Assembly: GCF_007558865.1 (NCBI RefSeq)
Contig: NZ_VLPK01000005.1
Location: 177,470 to 241,469, forward strand
Direction of reading: 5' to 3'
From: Mucilaginibacter corticis
GTDB taxonomy: Bacteria > Bacteroidota > Bacteroidia > Sphingobacteriales > Sphingobacteriaceae
DNA: 64,000 nucleotides
The first letter of the stretch is position 1, and each line of letters begins with the position of its first letter. The notes below the pieces were generated by a model. The model was not told the DNA's origin and did no database searches. It saw nothing but the letters and a program-made list of their open reading frames with translations. Shown piece after piece: positions 8,950-16,474 of this stretch. The translations under genes were made by a program, and so were the position numbers.

Positions 8950-9561
8950 ATGTTCAGATCATTATTTATCATATTACTACTGGCATTATGTAAACCGGCT
9001 TTTTGTCAAACTGCTACAGATTTTAATGATCCTGATTTTACATTATTCCCAAAGTATAAAGAGGATGCCAAATATTTTGCTAACGTTATACCTGATTCTA
9101 CCTATCTATACTGGCGGTGCGTTTTCAACGCCGGTCCTTATTTTCGTAAGGCTAAAGACCGTGTAATTTTTGAGACGGGAGATAAAAAATACGCTAAGCT
9201 TATAAAAAAATACAAGGTTGGAAATGGTTTTATGCGTGGCTGCCCCCCCGCATTTTGTTCATATTATATTATCGCGGTCAGATCCGACAAAACGATACTT
9301 CAAGTTAATAGTCCTGAGACATTTAAAATCTTTTTAGGTAAAATTGACAACCTTGATGAAGTGCGACTTGTAGTAAAAGATCATAGTTATACTATCTACA
9401 ATAACTCGTTAAAATCTGGTTCCTACCGGGAGCGTAAAGACGATTATCTTTTACTTTTAGGAGGTTACAGCAGTGATTTAATTAGCAATACACCAGTATC
9501 CACAAAGGCGGTACTAACTAAAGCGGGCGACTTTCGCATAATTGAAAGCGGCACATATTAG
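8950..9561 (+). CDS. Secreted hypothetical protein
   Basis: A 203-residue protein with a clear N-terminal signal peptide (MFRSLFIILLLALCKPAFCQ, cleavage likely after CFCQ or AFC). The mature part has no motif I recognise; it includes WRCVFNAGPYF, a CPPAFCSYYIIAV stretch with paired cysteines, and a strand-rich C-terminus. It is probably periplasmic or on the cell surface. The ATG at 8950 is chosen because it starts the signal peptide. The overlapping frame starting at 8888 is a shadow. It is unlinked in function to its neighbours murF-alr (divergent) and recX (same strand, 45 bases downstream). Confidence 0.6.
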   Translation: MFRSLFIILLLALCKPAFCQTATDFNDPDFTLFPKYKEDAKYFANVIPDSTYLYWRCVFNAGPYFRKAKDRVIFETGDKKYAKLIKKYKVGNGFMRGCPPAFCSYYIIAVRSDKTILQVNSPETFKIFLGKIDNLDEVRLVVKDHSYTIYNNSLKSGSYRERKDDYLLLLGGYSSDLISNTPVSTKAVLTKAGDFRIIESGTY

Positions 9562-9606
9562 ACATTTGTCTAAGTGATCTATATCCCATAAGTTTGGGCA
9601 ACAGAT

Positions 9607-10089
9607 ATGGACCTGCCCAAAAAACAAAAAATAACCGACCCAAAAGTTGCCCTTACCAAAGCAGAGCATTATTGCGCCTACCAGGACCGGTCGCAACAGG
9701 AAATGCGGGACAAGCTGTACGAATGGGGATTATGGCCCGAAGCGGTCGAAAATATCATTACCGACCTGGTAACCACCGGCTTTTTAAACGAAGAACGTTT
9801 TGCAAAAGCTTACGTACAAGGTAAATTTAACCAAAAAGCCTGGGGCAAGATCAAGATAAAACAAGGACTAAAAATTAAGAGAGTGCCTGACGTATTGATA
9901 AAAAAAGCTCTGTTACTGATTGACGGCGATGCCTATTTACAGGCTTTGCTACACATTTTAACTAAAAAGGCAGCTTTATTAAATGAAAAAGATGCCGACA
10001 AGCGCCGGTACAAGCTGCAACAGTACGCTTTGGGCCGCGGATATGAAAATGATTTGATAGCAGACGTTTTGAAAAACAGCGACTTATAA
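9607..10089 (+). CDS. recX: Regulatory protein RecX
   Basis: A 160-residue basic, all-helical protein of the RecX family, which binds RecA filaments and modulates recombination and the SOS response. RecX features are the repeated three-helix units and the segments YCAYQDRSQQEMRDKLYEWG and GFLNEERFAKAYVQGK (residues about 20-75), matching the conserved RxxxxLxxKL and FxDxxxAxxxV patterns. recA itself is not in the window. It is followed by the tRNA-Gly promoter 29 bases downstream. Confidence 0.85.
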   Translation: MDLPKKQKITDPKVALTKAEHYCAYQDRSQQEMRDKLYEWGLWPEAVENIITDLVTTGFLNEERFAKAYVQGKFNQKAWGKIKIKQGLKIKRVPDVLIKKALLLIDGDAYLQALLHILTKKAALLNEKDADKRRYKLQQYALGRGYENDLIADVLKNSDL

Positions 10090-10117
10090 AAACCTTTAAA
10101 AAAAGTGAAAATTTTCC

Positions 10118-10147
10118 TTGCAGAAACTTCAATTCTGTCTATATTTG
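10118..10147 (+). promoter_or_regulatory. Bacteroidota-type promoter for tRNA-Gly
   Basis: A TTG element (10118-10120) and TATATTTG (10140-10147), separated by 19 bases, match the Bacteroidota -33 TTTG / -7 TAnnTTTG consensus. The tRNA-Gly gene begins 56 bases downstream. Confidence 0.65.
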
Positions 10148-10202
10148 CACTCCCGCAAACGAGATAGGCACACAGCCAACTTCAAGCAGGAAAATAACCA
10201 AC

Positions 10203-10275
<73 letters not shown>

Positions 10276-10276
10276 C

Positions 10277-10305
10277 AAATCCCTTTCACAAGAAGGGATT
10301 TATTG
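10277..10305 (+). terminator. Hairpin after tRNA-Gly
   Basis: A 9-bp perfect stem, AAATCCCTT (10277-10285) with AAGGGATTT (10293-10301), and a 7-nt loop lie two bases after the tRNA. They are followed by ATTGTT, so the T-run is weak. It probably ends the tRNA-Gly transcript. Confidence 0.55.
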
Positions 10306-10344
10306 TTAAAAGGTTTATGTAACTTTACTAAAACCTTACCTTTA

Positions 10345-10380
10345 GCCAGATGCCGCGGTTCGACTCCGGCGCTGGGTACT
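10345..10380 (+). other. tRNA 3'-half-like fragment between two intact tRNAs
   Basis: The segment holds a canonical T-loop TTCGACT (10359-10365) flanked by GCGG and CCGGC, then an acceptor-like CTGGGTA. No matching 5' acceptor strand (TACCCAG) or D and anticodon arms exist upstream, so it is not a full tRNA. The outer bases CCAG and CTGG can pair to form a local hairpin. It may be a relic of a third tRNA gene or an attachment-site copy. Confidence 0.4.
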
Positions 10381-10388
10381 AAACACCG

Positions 10389-10473
10389 GCTCAGATGGTG
10401 GAACTGGTAGACACGCAGGACTTAAAATCCTGTTCCCGTAAACGGAGTGCGGGTTCGATTCCCGCTCTGAGTA
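10389..10473 (+). tRNA. tRNA-Leu (anticodon TAA)
   Basis: An 85-nt class II tRNA. The acceptor stem GCTCAGA pairs with TCTGAGT (first pair G-T), the anticodon arm CAGGA-CTTAAAA-TCCTG gives TAA, a long variable arm follows (TTCCCGTAAACGGAGT region), and the T arm is GCGGG-TTCGATT-CCCGC. The discriminator base is A and CCA is not encoded. Confidence 0.95.
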
Positions 10474-10505
10474 CAAAAGCCCCAAGCCCGGGGCTTTTGT
10501 TGTTT
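10474..10505 (+). terminator. Rho-independent terminator after tRNA-Leu
   Basis: The stem AAAAGCCCC (10475-10483) pairs with GGGGCTTTT (10490-10498) around a 6-nt loop and is followed by GTTGTTTT. It begins directly at the 3' end of tRNA-Leu. Confidence 0.85.
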
Positions 10506-10523
10506 TATAGCTATATTCATCTA

Positions 10524-10607
10524 ATGTTTTACACCTATATCTTACAATCAATTAAGAGTGTCCAATATTATATCGGGCATACATTTAACGCCATATTTAT
10601 TTCATGA
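10524..10607 (+). pseudogene. Truncated GIY-YIG endonuclease-like gene
   Basis: The frame starting at ATG 10524 encodes 27 residues, MFYTYILQS followed by YYIGHTFN, which is the start of a GIY-YIG nuclease domain of the UPF0213/YhbQ type (usually 80-100 residues). It then runs into ISFIS-like sequence and a stop at 10605-10607. The rest of the domain is missing. The stop overlaps the ATG of the next ORF (ATGA at 10604), so the next gene seems to have replaced its 3' part. Confidence 0.6.
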
Positions 10608-11206
10608 TATTTACAGATCCCATTACAAGGCTAAACCATATTATTGAGTTGTCTTGGTACATACTTTTTGAAAAAATCGTATCGGAAAAGTTAAAGATTA
10701 ATAAAGAATCTTCATTGCAACTCCACCTGTCTAAGCTCATTTTTGATTTAGGAAATATATATTGTATCCTCCCTGGCGAAAATTTTGAAATTGAAATGGA
10801 AACAAATCACCAAGACAAAAGCATTGATATTGTCTGCATCTTAGGTAATGTAAAAGCCGCAATAGAGTTAAAATGCTTTATGAAGATTAGCAACCGTGCC
10901 AAAGATTTAGACTCTTATGATGCTCTAAAAGATATTGAACGATTACATAATTTCTCAGGTTTTGAGGTAAGAAAATTCATCTGTCTAACAGATAATAGTT
11001 ATTATCCAAAAACAACGTTAACAGGCCATGGTAAATCAGTAATGCTTAAACACGGAACTATTTATCCCTCAAATACAGAAATTATACCAGGCTGGGCAGG
11101 AAAATGGAAAGTCGACCGTGATAGGCCTATTATCTTTCCGAATGATATTATTTGTAATTGGATTTCAAAAAAAAACTGGCACTATTGGATGGTGGATGTT
11201 AAATAA
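10604..11206 (+). CDS. Hypothetical protein with PD-(D/E)XK nuclease-like motif
   Basis: A 200-residue protein, more AT-rich than its neighbours. I do not recognise the family. Residues about 71-92 read SIDIVCILGNVKAAIELKC: an Asp after a strand, then a hydrophobic strand ending in E-L-K. This is the D-(x)n-ExK arrangement of the PD-(D/E)XK nuclease fold found in restriction enzymes and related proteins. No methylase or partner gene is nearby. The ATG at 10604 overlaps the stop of the GIY-YIG remnant. Its position just downstream of tRNA-Leu, with a broken gene at the junction, suggests acquired DNA. Confidence 0.6.
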   Translation: MIFTDPITRLNHIIELSWYILFEKIVSEKLKINKESSLQLHLSKLIFDLGNIYCILPGENFEIEMETNHQDKSIDIVCILGNVKAAIELKCFMKISNRAKDLDSYDALKDIERLHNFSGFEVRKFICLTDNSYYPKTTLTGHGKSVMLKHGTIYPSNTEIIPGWAGKWKVDRDRPIIFPNDIICNWISKKNWHYWMVDVK

Positions 11207-11568
11207 TTAATATATGCCAATTTACGGCTTAAGTGATAATTCAGTTTGTGGTCGGTGTTATCACCGCACAACTTTTGATATTTTACGCTGATTTACATAA
11301 CGCATTTCAGCAAAACATCAGAAAAAGTGCAATAAGTTGTTTCATTTTTGTTTAACCAAAACATCAATTTATTTATTTACAGAATGTTAAACCCAAAAGC
11401 TTGTTTCAGGTGTTTCATCTGTTTCACACTACTGCGAAACAAGCGCTATGTAGAAGCGCCATAGTACTTTCGTCTACGCAGGGCATCTACGGATGCCCTG
11501 CGGGAACATTAATAATTTCTATGGAGAAAATAAACCCCTGAGGCTAATCATCCACAATACCGATCGGT
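11207..11568. other. Intergenic region with one strong hairpin
   Basis: 362 bases between the convergent PD-(D/E)XK-like ORF and the cold-shock gene. The only clear structure is the hairpin at 11477-11502. A pyrimidine-rich, TTTC/GTTTC-rich stretch (11335-11450) repeats TGTTTC several times with no ORF. I see no other gene. Confidence 0.5.
11477..11502. other. Perfect 11-bp hairpin with TACG tetraloop
   Basis: CGCAGGGCATC (11477-11487) pairs perfectly with GATGCCCTGCG (11492-11502) around TACG. As RNA this is a C(UACG)G tetraloop, one of the most stable known. No T-run follows on either strand, so it is not a classic intrinsic terminator; it may protect or end the convergent transcripts. Confidence 0.6.
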
Positions 11569-12021
11569 TTATTTGGATAACTTAACCTTTACCGCAGTCG
11601 GCCCTTTTGCGCCGGGCTCTATCTCAAAGGTCACTTTATTATTTTCTTTGATAGGTTCTGTCAGGCTATTGGCGTGAACAAAGATGCTTTCCTGGGTCTG
11701 CATATCTTTAATAAAACCGTAACCTTTAGCTTCGTTAAAAAAACCAACTATACCTGTACGTACAATTTCCTGTACGATATCCTCCTGCTTTGGGATAGAG
11801 ATCTGGATATCGGCCGAGTTGACCTTCAATTTACGCGAAGGATCCGGAGGTGTGGAAGTAATGTTGCCGTACTCATCGGTATAGGCCAGCATGTCTTCCA
11901 GGCTTTTGCCCTTTACCGCGTTAGCTTTACGCTCTTCGGCTTTTTCTAATTTTTCCTTAGCTTTTTTTAGCCGTTTCTTTTCTTTTTCCTTTTTACTGAA
12001 TGTTTCTGTTGATCTGGCCAA
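11569..12021 (-). CDS. Cold-shock-domain protein with basic N-terminal extension
   Basis: A 150-residue protein. Residues about 1-45 form a highly charged Lys/Glu-rich helix (KKEKEKKRLKKAKEKLEKAE), probably coiled-coil and RNA-binding. Residues about 85-150 form a cold-shock OB fold with the RNP-1-like KGYGFIKD and RNP-2-like SIFVHAN. Two-part proteins of this kind (MARS-ETF start) are common in Bacteroidota. The start is a TTG at 12021, two bases after the stop of the upstream csp gene; the family-typical MARSTETF N-terminus supports it. The pair is probably dicistronic. Confidence 0.8.
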   Translation of the reverse strand: MARSTETFSKKEKEKKRLKKAKEKLEKAEERKANAVKGKSLEDMLAYTDEYGNITSTPPDPSRKLKVNSADIQISIPKQEDIVQEIVRTGIVGFFNEAKGYGFIKDMQTQESIFVHANSLTEPIKENNKVTFEIEPGAKGPTAVKVKLSK

Positions 12022-12023
12022 GC

Positions 12024-12215
<192 letters not shown>

Positions 12216-12595
12216 GATTTGTTTTGAATAAGTATGCAAGATACGTTTAATTTCCGGTTAGACTCAATTAAATTACCGGAAGCCTGCCGGGTGGCGATAT
12301 TAATTAAATATTGACAGGTGTTTCAGTGCGATAATAGAACGTTCGGTTTGGTCTCTCAGATCCTGATCTTTATCATTTTATTTTACTGTTAGTTTTAATG
12401 TTTATACAAACATTAAAGCGGTAAACTAACTACAATACTAATGTATTATTATCGTGCGCAAACCGTACGAAAACGGACAGTAGGCTCATTTAATAAATTT
12501 ATAATTACTTGATAAACAATCAATTAAAATAAAGGCATATTTTTAAAGGTAATGCACAGATACTTAGGCAAGTTTCATTACGGCATTGATATATC
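12216..12595. other. Divergent intergenic region, csp leader and permease promoter area
   Basis: 380 bases between the divergent csp and permease genes. It is AT-rich with no ORF and no tRNA. Its length would allow a long csp 5' leader, as cold-shock genes often have, but I see no clear structure or cold-shock box I can defend. Confidence 0.4.
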
Positions 12596-15046
12596 ATGAT
12601 AAAAAATTATTTTAAAATAGCACTACGGCAACTGCGCAAGCATAAGCTTTACACTGCTATCAAGATCGGTGGATTTTCTTTCGGCATTGCGGCATGCCTG
12701 CTAATAGCCTTATATATTAAGTTTGAGTTGAGTTATGACCGTACCTATCCCGATGGCGACCGTATATACCGCGTTGTTCAATATTATACGGGCAATGGCA
12801 AACTGCAGCAAGGCCTTGCTTTCCCCGCACCGACATGGAAGGTTATAAAAGCCGACTTCCCCGAAGTAGAAAAATCAGGCAGGTTAATGACAAGCCCATT
12901 ATTTGCAGGGGCCGGAAACAATGAATTACGCCGGGCAGACCAGGTACAAAATACTTTTGAAGAAGGTTTTGCCTATATAGACCAGGAGACGCTTAATATA
13001 CTGCAATTGCCAATGGCTTACGGCAGTAATAAAAACGCCCTTGCAGCGCCACGATCAATGCTGATATCTAAACGTAAAGCTGATAAATACTTCCCCGGGC
13101 TAAACCCTATTGGTAAGGTAATGTACCTTAATGACGATAAAAGCCAGCCTTATACCATTGGTGGCGTTATGGAAAACATTCCGCAAAACTCGCACCTACG
13201 ATCATTAGATTTCTTTTTAACATTAACCGATAAAGAGTTGTGGCATGGCGAACAAACGCAATGGGGAGCATGGAATTACACCAGTTATATCAAGCTGCGC
13301 CCGGGTACAGAACCTAAAGAATTCGGTAAGAAACTTACTACAGACCTGCTTCATAATTACATTATCCCCGATATGAAGCGTGGCGGAAACGTTGGTGCCG
13401 AACAAATGGAAAAACAAATGTGGCTTGAGCTACAGCCTGTAGCAGATATAAACCTTAAATCATATAACATAGGTGACTTTACTACATATGGCGATATTCG
13501 TTTTATCTGGCTGTTTGGCGCGGTAGCTCTATTTATCCTTACTATCGCGTGTATCAATTTTATCAATCTTTCAACCGCACGATCAGCAAACAGGGCTAAA
13601 GAAGTGGGTTTAAGAAAAGTTGTCGGATCTCAACGCGGCAGTTTGATCAACCAGTTTCTTACGGAATCGCTGATCTACAGTGTCATCTCTTTTATTGTGG
13701 GTGTTATAATAGCACGGTTGTTATTGCCTTACTTTAATACATTGGCATCAAGAGAGCTGGCCATGCCATGGTTATCCTGGTGGTTTGTGCCGGCAATCCT
13801 GTTATCCGCTGTAATTGTGGGTATTGCTGCCGGTTTATACCCTGCGTTTTATCTTTCGGGCTTTAAACCAGTACAGGTGCTTAAAGGCTCTATCAGTTCG
13901 GGCAGTAAAAGCTCCGGGCTTAGAAATGGCCTTGTTGTGTTCCAGTTTGCAATTTCTGTTGTCCTGATCATCAGTACCATTGTGATATATAACCAGATGC
14001 AGTTTATTTTAAACCGTAAGGTTGGTTTTGACAAAGACCAGGTATTGTTGGTGCAGGGAACTAATACTTTAAGCGATGATAATGTAAAGGCGTTAAAGAA
14101 TGAGCTTTCAAAACTATCCATAGTTAAAAGTGTATCTATAAGTGACTACTTACCTATTACCGGCACTAAACGCAACGGCAATACATTTTATAAGGAAGGC
14201 CGTGCAAAAATTGACCGCGGCGTGGGGGGACAGTTCTGGCAGATAGACGACACATACCTAAAAACATTAGGCATAAAATTGCTGGCAGGACGTACTTTCT
14301 CATACGCTACAATAAAAACTGATGAAAATGCGGTGATCATTAATCAAAGCATGGCTAAAAAACTGAACCTGAAAGATCCTGTGGGCAAACACATTACCAA
14401 TTCAACCGACGGCGGCCAGGCGTTTACAGTAATAGGTTTGATAGAGGATTTTAATTATGATTCTATGCGTGAGGATGTAGGCCCTTTGGCCCTGCATTTT
14501 GGATTGAGCCCTTCTATAGTATCGGTTAAAATAGCAGGCAGCAATGCTAAAAATGCCATTGAAGAAATAACACGTACCTGGAAAAGTTTCTCGCCGGCTC
14601 AGCCTATCAGGTTTTCATTTATGGATCAGCAGTTTGCAAACATGTATGCGGATGTGCAACGCACCAGCCATATATTTACCACCTTTTCGGTATTGGCTAT
14701 TGTGATAGCCTGTTTAGGATTGTTTGCATTATCAGCATTTATGGCCGAACAACGTCGCAAAGAGATCGGGATCAGGAAAGTATTGGGCGCCAGTATCCAG
14801 GGCATTACCGCTATGTTATCTTATGGTTTTATCAAACTGGTGCTTATAGCAATAGTCATTGCTTCGCCCATAGCCTGGTGGGGCATGAACAAATGGCTGC
14901 AAGACTTTGCTTATCGTGCACCTATTGATTGGTGGATCTTTGTGCTCGCGGCTGTTTTAGCAATTGTAGTGGCTATATTGACCGTGGCATTTCAATCTGT
15001 AAAAGCCGCCATGATGAACCCGGTAATAAGTTTAAAATCCGAATAA
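12596..15046 (+). CDS. ABC transporter permease, FtsX/MacB type
   Basis: An 816-residue inner-membrane protein with the Bacteroidota double-FtsX layout: membrane helix 1 (residues about 21-41), a periplasmic MacB-PCD domain (about 50-290), three helices (about 300-425; the first includes LTIACINFINLSTARS), a conserved cytoplasmic LRKVVGSQRG loop, a second helix (about 445-465) and periplasmic domain (to about 690), then an FtsX domain with three helices and RRKEIGIRKVLGAS (about 720-735). Both EVGLRKV and EIGIRKV loops contact the ATPase. No ATP-binding subunit is adjacent. Family members drive mechanotransmission or export of peptides, drugs or lipoproteins; the substrate here is unknown. 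Confidence 0.85.
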   Translation: MIKNYFKIALRQLRKHKLYTAIKIGGFSFGIAACLLIALYIKFELSYDRTYPDGDRIYRVVQYYTGNGKLQQGLAFPAPTWKVIKADFPEVEKSGRLMTSPLFAGAGNNELRRADQVQNTFEEGFAYIDQETLNILQLPMAYGSNKNALAAPRSMLISKRKADKYFPGLNPIGKVMYLNDDKSQPYTIGGVMENIPQNSHLRSLDFFLTLTDKELWHGEQTQWGAWNYTSYIKLRPGTEPKEFGKKLTTDLLHNYIIPDMKRGGNVGAEQMEKQMWLELQPVADINLKSYNIGDFTTYGDIRFIWLFGAVALFILTIACINFINLSTARSANRAKEVGLRKVVGSQRGSLINQFLTESLIYSVISFIVGVIIARLLLPYFNTLASRELAMPWLSWWFVPAILLSAVIVGIAAGLYPAFYLSGFKPVQVLKGSISSGSKSSGLRNGLVVFQFAISVVLIISTIVIYNQMQFILNRKVGFDKDQVLLVQGTNTLSDDNVKALKNELSKLSIVKSVSISDYLPITGTKRNGNTFYKEGRAKIDRGVGGQFWQIDDTYLKTLGIKLLAGRTFSYATIKTDENAVIINQSMAKKLNLKDPVGKHITNSTDGGQAFTVIGLIEDFNYDSMREDVGPLALHFGLSPSIVSVKIAGSNAKNAIEEITRTWKSFSPAQPIRFSFMDQQFANMYADVQRTSHIFTTFSVLAIVIACLGLFALSAFMAEQRRKEIGIRKVLGASIQGITAMLSYGFIKLVLIAIVIASPIAWWGMNKWLQDFAYRAPIDWWIFVLAAVLAIVVAILTVAFQSVKAAMMNPVISLKSE

Positions 15047-15269
15047 TTAACTGGGATAAAAATACAAAATACAAGTATTTTATATTTAGGTATTTATATA
15101 CTTTTTAGCTATAAATTAACTAACATAAAAGTTGTGCCAAACTGTATCATGAAATCTACATCAAGAAATTAATTATTTTATTATCAATACATTGCAAAAA
15201 CAGGTGTATCAAATGTTCCAACTGTCACACATTCACGTGGTACAGACGGGATACATAAACTGAACATAC
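15047..15269. other. AT-rich intergenic region
   Basis: 223 bases between the permease and GH43 genes, which converge. Several TATTTATAT-like runs occur but no ORF, tRNA or strong hairpin that I can support. Confidence 0.4.
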
Positions 15270-16343
15270 TTATTGTTTATTTGGTATGGTTACCGCGCAG
15301 CAAACCTGGCTTTTAACCACCGGCCAGCCCTTATCCCAGTCCAATTGATCAATGATCACCCGTTCATAGCTGTCTGTATAGGCGTGGAACGCCATATAGT
15401 CAACTCCGTCAAAAGTCTCGACAGAGTTATGGCCTAAGGCGTAAAAGGTCTTCTTAGGGCCTGTGTCACCGCCAAGCACCAGCGTGCCGCCACCCTTTGC
15501 CATATTAACGCCCTCTTTATCCACGTAGGGGCCAGTGATCTTTTCAGACCTGCCTACACGGATGTTATAGGTACTGTTAATGCCGTCGCAACACCTGTCC
15601 CATGAGGCAAAGAGATAGTAATACTTGTCCTTTTTGAATATGAACGCGCCCTCTATCCTGCCGTCGCCGGGCTCGGCATCGTTGTATTTATAGTCGCGCG
15701 GGCGGCTGGCTATGGTGTGCCATTCTTCGGGCTCGGTTATTGTTTTCAGGTCGGGGTTAAGCTTAACCAGTTTCAAACCATCCCAGTGCGAGCCGAAGCT
15801 TAACCAGGGCGTACCCGCCTCATCTATAGCAAGGTTGGGGTCAATGGCATTCCAGTCATCACGCCCGGTTACCGATTGCACTACCATCCCGACGTCGACC
15901 CATTTATAGTCCTTTGATTTTGGGTCTAAGGTCTTGTTGGTAGCCACACCGATAACCGAGGTGTTCTTGCCAAAGATTGAGGTGGCATAATACAGGTACC
16001 ACAAACCGTTATGAAAACTGATATCGGGCGCCCAAAAGCCAAGGCCCTTAAAGCTGGGCAGCTTTTGCGCAACCCATGCAGGAGCAACCGAAAAGACCGA
16101 AGGCTCTTTTGTCCAGCTCTTCATATCTTTTGATGACCAGACCTGGATGCCGCCACCGGTAGAGTAAATGTAATAGGTATCGCCTTCTTTGGCCATACAT
16201 GGGTCGTGCCCGCCGGGTTCGGTAGTGATATCACCTACCTGGAAACGACCATGTTCGCGCCCGCTACCGGCAGACTGTTGTGCCTTTGCAAACAGGTTAA
16301 GGCAAACACCCGCAATGATCAAGATATACTTTAAAGCTTTCAT
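15270..16343 (-). CDS. GH43 family secreted glycosidase (arabinanase/arabinofuranosidase type)
   Basis: About 357 residues from the ATG at 16343, which begins a signal peptide (MKALKYILIIAGVCLNLFAKA). It is a five-bladed beta-propeller of GH43 by its catalytic triad: GGHDPCMA (base Asp), NAIDPNLAID (pKa-modulating Asp) and DGRIEGAFIF (acid Glu). The blade repeats YYIYST, WYLYYAT and YYYLFAS are typical. The closest remembered group is the endo-1,5-alpha-L-arabinanase-like branch. It is divergent from GH127 with about 130 bases between starts, so the two probably share a control region. The product acts in the periplasm or on the surface. Confidence 0.85.
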   Translation of the reverse strand: MKALKYILIIAGVCLNLFAKAQQSAGSGREHGRFQVGDITTEPGGHDPCMAKEGDTYYIYSTGGGIQVWSSKDMKSWTKEPSVFSVAPAWVAQKLPSFKGLGFWAPDISFHNGLWYLYYATSIFGKNTSVIGVATNKTLDPKSKDYKWVDVGMVVQSVTGRDDWNAIDPNLAIDEAGTPWLSFGSHWDGLKLVKLNPDLKTITEPEEWHTIASRPRDYKYNDAEPGDGRIEGAFIFKKDKYYYLFASWDRCCDGINSTYNIRVGRSEKITGPYVDKEGVNMAKGGGTLVLGGDTGPKKTFYALGHNSVETFDGVDYMAFHAYTDSYERVIIDQLDWDKGWPVVKSQVCCAVTIPNKQ

Positions 16344-16474
16344 AAATTGGTTTATGGCAGTCAATGCGTCAAATATTGGCTTAAATTAGTTGATTGGTGA
16401 TAATTATGATAAATTTAGCCGTAATATTTGCATTACATAATATAGACCAGATTTTCGTTATCACCTTGAAAAGT

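Noticed and set aside
8888..9166. Plus-strand ORF before the secreted protein
   Set aside because: It overlaps the secreted protein gene in another frame, without signal or family pattern.
12216..12595. Riboswitch or thermosensor in the csp leader
   Set aside because: Length fits but I cannot draw a conserved structure from a single sequence.
16394..16474. Longer start of the GH127 gene at 16394 (GTG)
   Set aside because: The ATG at 16475 begins a signal-like segment as expected for a secreted enzyme; the extension is in the divergent control region.
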